Positions 31,265-41,900 of a stretch of DNA of 64,000 nt are shown here, piece by piece. The DNA is taken from NCBI RefSeq assembly GCF_032854445.1, contig NC_088302.1, positions 1,302,001-1,366,000 on the forward strand, read 5' to 3'. The stretch is from Liolophura sinensis. Lineage: Eukaryota > Mollusca > Polyplacophora > Chitonida > Chitonidae. The translations under genes and the position numbers were made by a program. Numbering within the stretch: position 1 is the first letter of the stretch; every line of letters begins with the position of its first letter. A model generated the notes under the pieces. It was given only the letters and a program-made list of their open reading frames with translations, had not been told where the DNA came from and did not search any database.

Positions 31265-31876
31265 CCATATTGTGGGCAGGATGTCCCAAGTAAAGGCAGA
31301 GAAAGTTCAAGTACGGCGGTTTTTTATTATTTGTCTTTAAGATTGTTTTAGGAAAAATTCACTGTCCAGGAAGTTTCCAGATTGTCTCTTATTATACTGG
31401 ACGTAGGCTAGGTGTTCATGAGAAAAAGTAATAGGAGTTCACGTTCGCATGGGCTTTCTCAGCTTAGAGAATAAAATCAGAGCAGCGACGAAAGTGTGGC
31501 AAATGTTCACACGTGACCGGTGAAATACGGCTTATTTTATTAAGACAATGGAAGTTTGGAATGGAATGGCATGAATTGTACATGTGTAACCCATGCATAA
31601 ATATCACGGTTGTAGACGGGGGGTTGGTTTACATGTCGAGGATACATTTGAAAAATCTTCTCAAATCTGTCTGATTCTTTGTCGACCTAGCTAAGTTGAA
31701 AGTTGAACTTTTAAACCAGACTGAGTCAGCAATGTCTTTTCCACTCCCAAAACCCTCGCCACCATTACCCTCCAGATGTATCCGAGGCATAAAAGTAGGC
31801 CTCGTTGTCTCGATTAAGATGCGGGTCATTACCACACATCTACATGGACATATCCGTGTGGCCTACAAGTGAAAAT
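31265..31876 (+). other. Upstream region of SDR copy 1
   Basis: Presumed 5' flank and 5' UTR of the dehydrogenase gene. No TATA-like element at a convincing distance and no other gene were seen. Confidence 0.4.
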
Positions 31877-31967
31877 ATGGCGGCGGAGTATTTGTCAGAG
31901 AGTCAGCCGGCTCTCAATCAGTTACACACACTGGGGAGGTTCCGGGGATACACGGTTATAGTCACAG
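31877..31967 (+). CDS. SDR copy 1 exon 1
   Basis: MAAEYLSESQPALNQLHTLG to VIVTG; donor gtaactac. Ends with one base of the first motif glycine. Confidence 0.9.
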
Positions 31968-34900
31968 GTAACTACGTTGATTGTTCTTCATTTAACTGTA
32001 TACTTGCTGTATACAGTTAGTAATGGATTAAGAGTTTCTCTGCTGCTTGTAGCAGTTTGCTTATTGTATACGGTTTGCTATAGATCAAAGGGATTCTCTG
32101 CTGTTTGTCGCAGTTTGCTTATTGTATACGGTTTGCTCTAGATCAAAGGGATTCTCTGCTGTTTGTCGCAGTTTGCTTACTGTGTACAGTTTGTTATGGG
32201 TTAATGGGTTCTCTGCTGCTTGTAGCAGTTTGCTTACGGTATACAGCTTGCTAGATATGTTAAGGGGTTCTCTGCTGCTTGTAGCAGTTTGCTTGCTCGG
32301 GATTGAGGGGTTCTCTGCTGCTTCTAGCAAGTTGCTTACTGTATACGGTTTGCTATAGATTAAGGGGTTCTTTGCTGCTTGTAACAGGTTGCTTATGGTA
32401 TACGGTTTGCTATAGACTGATGGGTTCTCTGCTCCTTATAACAGTTTGCTTACTGTATACAGTTTGCTATATAAGGTGAGAGGTTCTCTGCTGCTTGTAG
32501 CAGTTTGCTTACTGTATACAGTTTGCTGTAGATTAATGGGTTCTCTGCTGCTTGTAGCAGTTTGCTTACAGTATGCAGTTTGCTATAGATAAAAAGGTTC
32601 CGTGCTGCTTGTAGTAGTTTGCTCACTGTATACGGTTGGCTATAGATAAAAAGGTTCCCTGCTGCTTGTAGCAGTTTGCTTACTGTTTGCAGTTTGCTGT
32701 AGATTAAGGGGCTCTCTGCTGCTTGTAGCCGTTTGTTTACGGTATACAGCTTGCTATACAAGTTGAGGGGTTCTCTGCTGCTTGTAGCAGTTTGCTCACT
32801 GTATACGGTTTGCTATAGATAAAAGGTTCCCTGCTGCTTGTAGCAGTTTGCTATAGATTAAGGGGCTCTCTGCTGCTTGTAGCAGTTTGCTTACTGTATG
32901 CAGTTTGCTATATAGGTTGAGGGATTCTCTGCTGCTTGTTGCAGTTTGCTTACTATATACGGTTTGCTGTAGATTAATGGGTTGTCTGCTGCTTGTAGCA
33001 GTTTGTTTACGGTATACAGTTGGCTATATAAGTTGAGGGGTTCTCTGCTGCTTGTAGCAGTTTGCTTACTGTATACGGTTTGCTATAGATAAAAAGGTTC
33101 CCTGCTGCTTGTAGCAGTTTGCTTACTGTTTGCAGTTTGCTGTAGATTAAGGGGCTCTCTGCTGCTTGTAGCAGTTTGTTTAAGGTTAGCAGTTTGCTAT
33201 ATAGGTTGAGGGGTTCTCTGCTGCCTGTAGTAGTTTGCTCACTGTATACTGTTTGCTATAGATAAAAAGGTTCTTTGCTGCTTGTTGCAGTTTGCTTACT
33301 GTATACGGTTTGCTAGATATTAAGGGGCTATCTGCTACTTGTAGCAGTTTGCTTATGGTATACGGTTTGCTGTAGATTAAGGGGCTCTCTGCTGCTTGTA
33401 GCAGTTTGCTTACTGTATACAGCTTGCTATATATGTTAAGGGGTTCTCTGCTGCTTGTAGCGGTTTGCTTACGGTATACTGTTTGCTCGAGATGGAGGGG
33501 TTATCTGCTGCTTGTAGCAAGTTGCTTACTGTATACGGTTTACTATAGATTAAAGGGTTCTCTGCTGCTTGCAACAGTTTGACTATGGTATACAGTTTGC
33601 TAAAGATCTAAGGGTTCTCTGCTGCTTGTAGCAGTTTGCTTACGGTATACTGTTTGCCATAGATTAAGGGGCTATCTGCTGCTTGTAACAGTTTACTTAC
33701 GGTGTACGGTTTGCTAAAGATCTAAGGGTTCTCTGCTGCCTGTAGCAGTTTGCTTACTGTATACGGTTTGTTATGGGCTAAGTATAAATCTTGCTTTTAG
33801 CACAATATAATTTAACTATACAAGTGTATGCAAGTGTGTTTTTGGAGGTAAATCCATTCCATGGCAGCCAGGTGTGCGGGAAAGCGCTCATAATTTTCTG
33901 AAATCAGTCCATAAAATTACCCAAGTGAACATGTTAGACATAGAAGAAACATCTAAGTTCAGCAAAACATTAAATAGATAAGAACAGCTACAAGCAGGTC
34001 GACATACCTGTGTAAAGGCCATTTGTTTGACCTTCCAGGTGGCGCCTCTGGCATTGGGCGGGCAACTGTAGAACGCTTCCTGAACGACGGCGCCACAGTA
34101 GCTGTGTTTGACATCAATGAAGACGCCGGCAGGAGTGTACTGGAATGGACAGAAGGCAAAAACTACACCGTTAGTTTTCACAACGTGGACGTCTCCCAGA
34201 GGACGCAGTGTGACGCTGGCGTGGCTGACGTCGTCAAGAAACACGGAGAACACATTCACTGTTTGGTCAACTCGGCCGTTTACTTTGGCTCAAAAGGTAT
34301 GTTATGATCCGATCCCGCCGACTGGCGATACCAACCATACATGATGCTGCATATCTTCTGTTTTCGTTTCATCGAATGACCATCCATGGTTTCATACGTT
34401 TGAAGTTATCCAGTTGGTTGTAAAACAATTATTTAAGGATTGACTGTAATATGTTTTAGCTAGCCAGCGGTTTTGTCGTTTATACCCCAATAAACTTAAA
34501 AAATATTACAGTCAGTCCTTATAATTTAATTTAAGGAATAAAAGAATGTTATCTAATGTTTTACTTTCATTCCAAACTGTGAGAAATTTTAGTCGATCGT
34601 TTTGAAGAAGGGAACGCCGCAGAATACATAATTTATGATAGAGATTCTTTGGTCCAATGAAATTTCTGATCAAAATTCTACCGTTACTAAGCAAAGTCAC
34701 GTGCACAGCGAGCGAAATGACGAGGAAAAAAAGGAGCACGCGAATATCTCAGCATTTAGAAGATGAATTCAGAGTTATAGAACTTTGGGCAAAGAACATG
34801 CCGAGGGAGTTAAATTTCTTTCGTGAGAGACATTTTCAAGGTGAAACTTTTATCCTAGCTAACATTCTCTTTAAGAATATATGCCCTGTATAAACAGAAT

Positions 34901-36715
34901 GTTGGGTGGGATAAAATTTTCGCGGCCCATCACCCTACCCAAACATGGCAGACGTTGATTTGAGTTGTCCGATTCGAAAGTTTAAATGGTTGGACTATTG
35001 TTAAAAGATGGTTTACCAATGCTGGCTTTGACATTACATTTCGGGGATCGGTGGATAGCAAAAATAAGGTAAGGTTCGAGACGGTTTGTTAAGTGAAATT
35101 GTCCGCGTGAAAGTGTATATGACCGAAACTGGACGTTACGGTAGGAACGTCCAGTACGTCTGTTTTTCATGTAGACGTATAGAGTGTTTGCAAAGGGGCA
35201 GACACGGTGTATGTCCACTCATGTACATGTACAGACCGCTTGAAAAGCCGCAAACAGGATGCGTGTCCATTTATGTAGATATGCAGAGCGCTTGAAAGGC
35301 CACAAACAGGATGCGTGTGCATTCATGTAGATGTATAGAGCGTTTGAAAGGTCGCAAACAGGATGCATATTCACTCATGTAGATGTACAGAGCGTTTGAA
35401 GGACCACAGGCAGGATGCGTGTCCATTCATATGGATGTATCATATTTCGATTGATGAAATTAAAAACTTTTCCTTCTCTATTTCGTCCCCGCTCAGCTTT
35501 GAATTCCAAGAAGTCAGACTGGGACAAGACGATGTCGGTGAATGTTGTGGGTTACGTCAATATGGTCCAGGCTTGTCATCCATACATGAAGGCCAGTAAG
35601 TGGTCTGATACACGGTTTCTTATTCCCGTTATTTAAAGAAGAATTTCATTGTAAATGTGACTTGAATTATTGTTAAAGCTTTACTCATTGTACACTGTTT
35701 TGACCAGTTAGAACCACCCAGGTTTCAAATTTTTAGCAGATACCGACCGTTTTGACATCAGTTTAATGGCGAGTTCATATCATTTGCACTTCCACATTTA
35801 GCGAAAGACAGTGCGATTGTAAACATTGCCAGTGTATCCAGCCATCGAGCTCAGCCAATCAGATGGACGTACACAGCGAGCAAAGGCGCCATCTTGTCTT
35901 TGACGAAATGTATGGCCCTAGATATGGCCGGAGACGGCATTCGGGTAAACTCGGTATCTCCAGCCTACATATGGACTCCCGAGGTAAATCGAACATTGCA
36001 GTGTGAATCACAGATGTCTTTATATGTGACTGGTAAGAGTTGTGTTTCTAGCACAGCTTCCCACAGCAAATCCTTTAGAGAAGTAAGTAGGGCTTATAGG
36101 CCTACAGAATGGCAATATGAGACGTTATCATTTATTGGAGTAATAAACTTGAACTGTCCATATCGCGGATGAGTTAAATAGTCAACTGTATGAATATATC
36201 AGTTCTGATATACATCTGCGGTATCGCCGATAAGTCATAAGACCATACAGGCGACTGAGAAAAAACAGGTGGATTCCATATGCAAATTATGCGAAACTAA
36301 GGGTTTTCTCTGACACATCACTCGCTCGTAAGTTTGTGGTGAGAGCGCAGCCGGCGCAGGGGTAAATTGTATCGAGTTATTTGCTTTCCTTAAATCATTT
36401 GATTATACTGTTATAAACCGTAAAAATCAGTTATTGCTATTTGGGGCATAAGTGTAGACATATCTTAATACGCACAAACTTTTTGAACAGGTAGCCAAAA
36501 TCGGGCCAAAAGAAATCGTAGACAAAAATGTTGCCAAGTTTCACATGCTCAGTCGGATTGGAGAGGCATCAGAGGTGGCTGCGGGCATCACTTTCTTGTG
36601 CAGCAGGGACGCCGCGTTCATCACGGGCACAGACTTAGCTATAGATGGCGGCTACCTTGCCATGGGTCCCGAGCGGCACGGTGAAGAGTCAGCTTTTGCG
36701 GGGACAGAACTTTAG
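31877..36715 (+). CDS. Classical short-chain dehydrogenase/reductase, copy 1 (five exons)
   Basis: Complete 284-residue classical SDR, a cytosolic NAD(P)-dependent oxidoreductase of unknown substrate. Exons 31877-31967, 34039-34296, 35497-35595, 35802-35983 and 36491-36715 join in phase. Cofactor motif TGGASGIG at residues 30-37; acidic D at the end of strand 2 in VAVFDIN suggests NAD preference. The usual NNAG is NSAV (108-111). The catalytic set is visible: Asn132 (MSVNVVG), Ser160 (NIASVSS), Tyr173 and Lys177 (YTASK). The C-terminal motif FITGTDLAIDGGY is typical. Start ATG has good context (aaaatATGG). The substrate-loop part at the start of exon 5 (VAKIGPKEIVDKNVAKF) is where it differs most from copy 2. 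A poly(A) signal lies at 36872. Confidence 0.93.
31985..33790 (+). repeat. ~57-bp minisatellite filling SDR copy 1 intron 1, about 31 copies
   Basis: Unit: ggttctctgctgcttgtagc, agtttgcttactgtatacgg, tttgctatagattaagg. Starts within ~20 bases of the exon 1 donor and occupies most of the intron. Each copy has a pyrimidine run followed by tag|cag, an acceptor-like word in the sense direction. No copy of the exon itself is evident. Confidence 0.93.
34039..34296 (+). CDS. SDR copy 1 exon 2
   Basis: Acceptor tttgaccttccag, donor gtatgtta; 258 bases. Holds GGASGIGRATVERF, the NAD-binding core, and CLVNSAVYFGSK. Confidence 0.93.
34297..35496 (+). other. SDR copy 1 intron 2
   Basis: Contains a small ~57-bp tandem repeat (35165-35440) and a stretch at about 34930-35010 (aaacatggcagacgttgatt ... 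ggttggactattgttaaaag) that resembles 42675-42870 in copy 2. An open stretch at 34657-34893 has no recognisable family. Confidence 0.5.
35165..35440 (+). repeat. ~57-bp tandem repeat, about 4-5 copies, SDR copy 1 intron 2
   Basis: Units of the type catgtagatgtacagagcgt, ttgaaaggccacaaacagga, tgcgtgtccattt, with copies of unequal length. Confidence 0.8.
35497..35595 (+). CDS. SDR copy 1 exon 3
   Basis: Acceptor gtccccgctcag, donor gtaagtgg; 99 bases. Encodes DWDKTMSVNVVGYVNMVQAC with the structural/catalytic Asn. Confidence 0.9.
35802..35983 (+). CDS. SDR copy 1 exon 4
   Basis: Acceptor cttccacatttag, donor gtaaatcg; 182 bases. Encodes the catalytic Ser and YTASK, then DGIRVNSVSPAYIWTPE. Confidence 0.92.
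36491..36715 (+). CDS. SDR copy 1 exon 5 (terminal)
   Basis: Acceptor tttttgaacag, phase 0 entry; 225 bases ending SAFAGTEL and TAG. Confidence 0.92.
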   Translation, partial: VAKIGPKEIVDKNVAKFHMLSRIGEASEVAAGITFLCSRDAAFITGTDLAIDGGYLAMGPERHGEESAFAGTEL

Positions 36716-36871
36716 ACCAAAATTTGCCCTGTACCAGAAATCCTCAGAAGTAGGAAGCACAAAAGCGCCAGAATTGTAGATAAAAATTATATTCTTGTTG
36801 TCTTTGCTCAAAAGTCCATTAATTTAAATGCGATGCATTACATATGTGACAGCTCCATTATCATTTCGATA

Positions 36872-36877
36872 AATAAA
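36872..36877 (+). terminator. Candidate poly(A) signal of SDR copy 1
   Basis: AATAAA about 157 bases after the stop, in cgataaataaagcg. Confidence 0.5.
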
Positions 36878-36914
36878 GCGATGGAAGCTGTGTATGGGAC
36901 TGATTTTTTTCTGC

Positions 36915-37190
36915 TGAGAGGGTAGATCTGCTTGTTGCTCACGCCTCCGTAGATCTGCTTGATGCTTACTCCTCCGTAGATCTGTTTGATACTTTCTCCT
37001 CCGTAGATCTGTTTGATGCTTACTGCGATGTAAATCTGCTTGATGCTTATTCCTTCGTAGATCTGCTTGATTCTTACTGCGACGTAGATCTGCTTGATGC
37101 TTACTGCGACGTAGATCTGCTTGATGTTTACACCTCCGTAGATCTGCTTGTTGCTTACTGCGACGTAGATCTGCTTGATGCTTACTGCGA
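36915..37190. repeat. 27-bp tandem repeat, about 10 copies
   Basis: Unit cgtagatctgcttgatgctt + actgcga; several copies carry ctcc in place of gcga. Just past the SDR copy 1 poly(A) signal. Reverse-strand open frame (SIKQIYVAV type) is a by-product. Confidence 0.9.
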
Positions 37191-37380
37191 CTGCGACTGT
37201 CATACCCTTAAACAATGCGGTCTCGTGTTCGATCCCACCCTTTGGCTGTCTCGGCTGCGCCTTTAAGTCATGAGGTTTGTCAGGTACCTGACAAAGGCCG
37301 GTGGGTTTTATGCAATTTCCTCCACTCATAAACGTGACTGCTGTCAAATAAATGAAAAATCCTTTATTTTACCGCTAATC
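37191..37380 (+). mobile_element. SINE fragment (second family), joined to the 27-bp array
   Basis: B-box-like gtgttcgatcccac, then ggctgtctcggctgcgcctt, gaggtttgtcaggtacctga, aaggccggtgggtttt, tttcctccactcataaacgt and a tail of tcaaataaatgaaaaatcc. Confidence 0.6.
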
Positions 37381-38866
37381 AATCAATCGTCATCAGGTTG
37401 CACTTAGGTAAGTCTGATACTTATAGAGTCCTTCTGTACAGTTGGTTTCGGAATATAAGTACATCTTCTTGTTGGCACTAGTGTTTCTGTGAGTCCTTTA
37501 GTGTAAATGCCTGCCACTATTTCGAATCTAAGATGTCGTGTCACACAGCCAGATGCCAGGTCAGTGGGCTGCGCATGACAACCCATCTGGTCACATAGAG
37601 CAGGAGAAAATCATCAGCAAATTCGCCAGTGCATGTATTAGACTAGATGGAAAGACACTGTCAAGGCATATTGTAATGAGTGTAAGCAGCGTGTTTTAAA
37701 TAAATCTCCCACACCTACGCCAGTTTGTTATATTTGTTATGACCGGTTCTTTCAGCGGGTGAATATATCTGAATGGTCCTACATTTCCTTACCCAGAGAG
37801 AAAGGTCGACAGTGATGACTGATGTGTTTCTTTTCCATATTCTCCTCGCTCTGTTTGGGCCCAAGCATCGAGTAGATGCTTGTATCCGTCAGTCAGCAAC
37901 ACTACCCTGGCAAAATGGTACCAATCTGGGCCTTTCCTGGCAGTACCATGCAACTACCGTATGGTCGTCGTTACTTACTACTCAGTTACAGACAGTTCCC
38001 AATGATTGATAACCAATCGGTTTTGGTTTTTTTCCCTAATACCGAAACGCTACTGCACAGTTCCACATTGGATGCGACCAGTTCCGGTCGGTAACTGAAT
38101 TCTTGCCAACTGGTAACAGCTTGGTTAATTGCGGCTTTATTTTGAACTTACTATATATAGGGTTGGCTATGTTTATGTTTATAATGCTACATTGTTTACG
38201 ATGAGAATACAGTTTCGGGGGGGGGGGGGGGGACTTGCTTGTGTCATGTAAATACGCGAGTCTTTATATCATATGGGATACATGAACTTAAATTCAACTT
38301 CTGTTCGTCAGTGTCTTATTATCCACGCGCTCCAGTGTAAACAAGCAACATTCACCCTACAAAACTCCATGGTTATCGTTTTGTTTTATATACCGTGTTC
38401 TCCAGGTGATTAGATGAAGTAGTCCACCCCAAACGACATCATTTGCTTATCTGTGTCGATCATTTATAGTTCTATACGGCTGCCTATAGGAGCAGATCAT
38501 ATGGACTTAGACTTTCACATCGTGAACGGTAAAAGTGAAGAATACTGTGCCTACCTCTCTTCTTCTCATCAAATCGAGATAAAGTGGCTTATTTATATTA
38601 ATAGTTAGAACGTCTTTAGCTCACTCATGACATGCAATGACGAGTTCAGCTACCTGTATAAGACAGGTGCGATTCACGCCCCTACAGGTCTACAAGGTCA
38701 TAGATATAGACATTAGTTCGTCTTTGGTTTTATCTTTACAAGATACTTTAAGATTACAAGAGTCCTTACCACATCAGGCTACTCATAAGTATATGTTATA
38801 CGTGTAGCAGGTGTACAGTTGATCCACGCCTGTACGTATCGATCAGGAACACACAAAGGTGACAAT
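37381..38866. other. Spacer between the two SDR copies
   Basis: Contains a G17 run at about 38216-38232 and otherwise nothing recognised. It includes the presumed promoter and 5' UTR of SDR copy 2; only the last ~15 bases before the ATG resemble copy 1 (gacaatATGG against aaaatATGG). Confidence 0.5.
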
Positions 38867-38957
38867 ATGGCGGCGGAGTATTTGTCAGAGAATCAGCCGG
38901 CTCTCAATCAGTCACACACACTGGGGAGGTTCCGGGGATACACGGTTATAGTCACAG
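38867..38957 (+). CDS. SDR copy 2 exon 1
   Basis: MAAEYLSENQPALNQSHTLG to VIVTG; donor gtaactac, as in copy 1. Intron similarity stops about 13 bases in. Confidence 0.9.
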
Positions 38958-41900
38958 GTAACTACGTTGATTTGCGAAGTCACGTTGGTGGCACATATTA
39001 GTACATGTGATATTGGTGTCATATAAATGTGACTTCGGTCTCATATACATGTGACATTGGTGTCATATACATGTGACATTTGTGGCATATAATGTGACAT
39101 TGGTGTTACATGTTGCATTGGTGTCATATACATGTGACATTGGTGTCATACTAGTATATGTAGAACTGGTGTCATACGCATGTAACATTGGTGTCATATA
39201 CTAGTACATTTTGCTTTGGTGTCACATCCATGTGACATTGGTGTCACATCCATGTGACATTGGTGTCATACAGATATAACATTGGTGTTATATACCAATA
39301 CGTGTAGCATTGGTGTCATGTACTAGTACATGTAGCATTGGTATCATATACATGTTGCACTGGTGTCATATACTAGTAGGGGCCTCCGTGGCTCAGTTGG
39401 TTAGAGCTCTAGCGCAGCGTAATGACCCAGGAGTCTCTCACCAATGCGGTCGCTGTGAGTTCAAGTCCAGCTCATGCTGGCTTTCTCTCCGGCCTTATGT
39501 GGGAAGGTCTGTCAGCTACCTGCGGATGGTCGTCGGTTTCCCCCGGGTTCTGCCCGGTTTCCACCCACCATAATGCTGGCCGCCGTCGTATAAGTGAAAT
39601 ATTCTTGAGTACGGCGTAAAACACCAATCAAAAAAAAAATCATATACTAGTACTTGTAGTATGTTGCATTGGCGTCATATACTAGTACCTGTACCATTGG
39701 TGTGATATAAATGTGACATTGGTACCATATACATGTGGCATTGGTGTTATGTACATGTCACATTGGTGTTATATACATGTGACATTGGTGTCATATACTA
39801 GTACCTGTAGCATTGGTGTCATATTCATATGACATTGATGTCATATACATGTGAAATTGGTGTCATATACATGTTTCATTGGTGTCATACATGTGATATT
39901 GGTGTCATATACATGTGGCATTAGTGTCATATACTAGTACTTGTACCATTGGTGTCATATACTTGTTACAATGGTTTCGTATACATGTGATATTGATGTC
40001 ATACTAGTACATGTAGCATTAGAGTCATATACATGTGGCATTGGTGTCATACTAATACATGTAGCATTGGTGTCATATAAGTGTGACATTAGAGTCATAT
40101 CCATGTGACATGGTGTCATACATAGGTGACATTAGTGTGATATACATGTGGCACTGGTGTCATATAAGTGAAATCTTCTTGAGTATGGCGTTAAACATAA
40201 ATTATATAAATAAAATAAATAAAAAATCACTTGAGATCATGTTAGGTACATTCCAGGTGGCGCCTCTGGCATTGGTCGGGCGACGGTAGAACGTTTCCTG
40301 AACGACGGCGCCACAGTAGCTGTATTTGACATCAATGAAGACGCCGGCAGGAGTGTACTGGAATGGGCAGAAGGCAAAAATTACACCGTTAGTTTTCACA
40401 ACGTGGACGTCTCCCAGAGGACACAGTGTGACGCTGGCGTGGCTGACGTCGTCAAGAAACACGGAGAACATATTCACTGCTTAGTTAACTCGGCCGTTTA
40501 CTTTGGCTCCAAAGGTAAGTGGTTTACAGTGACGTCGGTCACGGTGTCATATCTAACTCCAGTATTAAAAAGACCATTGTTTATTAACGTTTTGGAGACC
40601 TTCCTGGCTGAAGGAGCCGGCATAAATCTAATATCATCATCATTATCCCCATTATCACACCTCATCTTTATTATCACCATCATCATCTGACTGATATAAG
40701 TTTTCCTAGCACGAGCAAAGAGGTTGCAGGCTCGAATCCAGCTGTTGCTGAATCCGCCACAGGCTGATCACTTTTGTCGGATACCAAACGGAGAAAGCGG
40801 AGGAAGCTGTGAACTAAAAAAACGATATTTTCCTGTTGTTTGTACACACTGTCCTATTTGTACACACTATCCTGTTGTTTGTACACACTATCCAGGTGTT
40901 TATTCACACTATCCAGTTGTTTGTTCATACTGTCCTGTTGTTTGTTCACACTCTTCATTTGTTTGTGCATACTATCCTGTTGTTTGTGCATACTATCCAG
41001 TTGTTTGTTCATACTGTCCTGTTGTTTGTGCACACTATCCAGTTATTTGTACATACTATCCAGTTTTGTTTGTACACACTATCCTGTTGTTTGTTCACAC
41101 TATCCTGTTGTTTGTACATACTATCCAGTTTTGTTTGTACACACTATCCTGTTGTTTGTGCACACACTACCCTATGGGGCAAGCGCGTGTGTCCCAGCTA
41201 AGAATCACCTTTTTTTCTTATTTCTGTCTGATCTCAGCTTTGGCATCTCAGCGGTCCGATTGGGAGAAGACCATGTCTGTGAATGTCATTGGCTACGTCA
41301 ACATGATCCAGGCTAGTCATTCATACATGAAAAACAGTAAGTACATACATTATGTCAACAGTTAAGAAAGACATGTAACAAGAATTAGCCTAAACCAAAC
41401 TTGAACCATTAACATGTGATTGGAAGAAAATAGAGAAATTCACTGACCATTTCAGTGCTTACTTGATTTTAATTAGTGATAAACCTGTTTGGGATCATTT
41501 ACTGGATAGTCATATTCAATTCACTTTTGCATACAGCAGGGGGAAGTTCCATTGTTAACTTGTCCAGTATATCTGCACACCGAGCTCAGCCAATCAGATG
41601 GACGTACACAGCGAGCAAAGGCGCCATCTTGTCTATGACGAAATGTATGGCCCTGGATCTGGCTGCAGACGGCATTCGGGTGAACTCGGTATCTCCCGCC
41701 TGGATCTGGACCCCCGAGGTAATATAGACAGGTTCATTACCATTATCCCCTGATGTCATTGTTTTCTAAAGTAAATGAGTCCATATATTTTAACAATGAT
41801 TGGGGTTTTAATGGGACAGAGAATCGATTCCGATAAGCTGGTGTGAAAGATAAGAAAGTCCAGAAAATGCTTAGCCTAAGCTCAATTTTAGGTATGGCAG

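Noticed and set aside
39378-39460. tRNA gene (A box and B box present)
   Set aside because: It does not fold as a complete cloverleaf by eye and is continuous with the SINE body and tail; the same head occurs in other copies.
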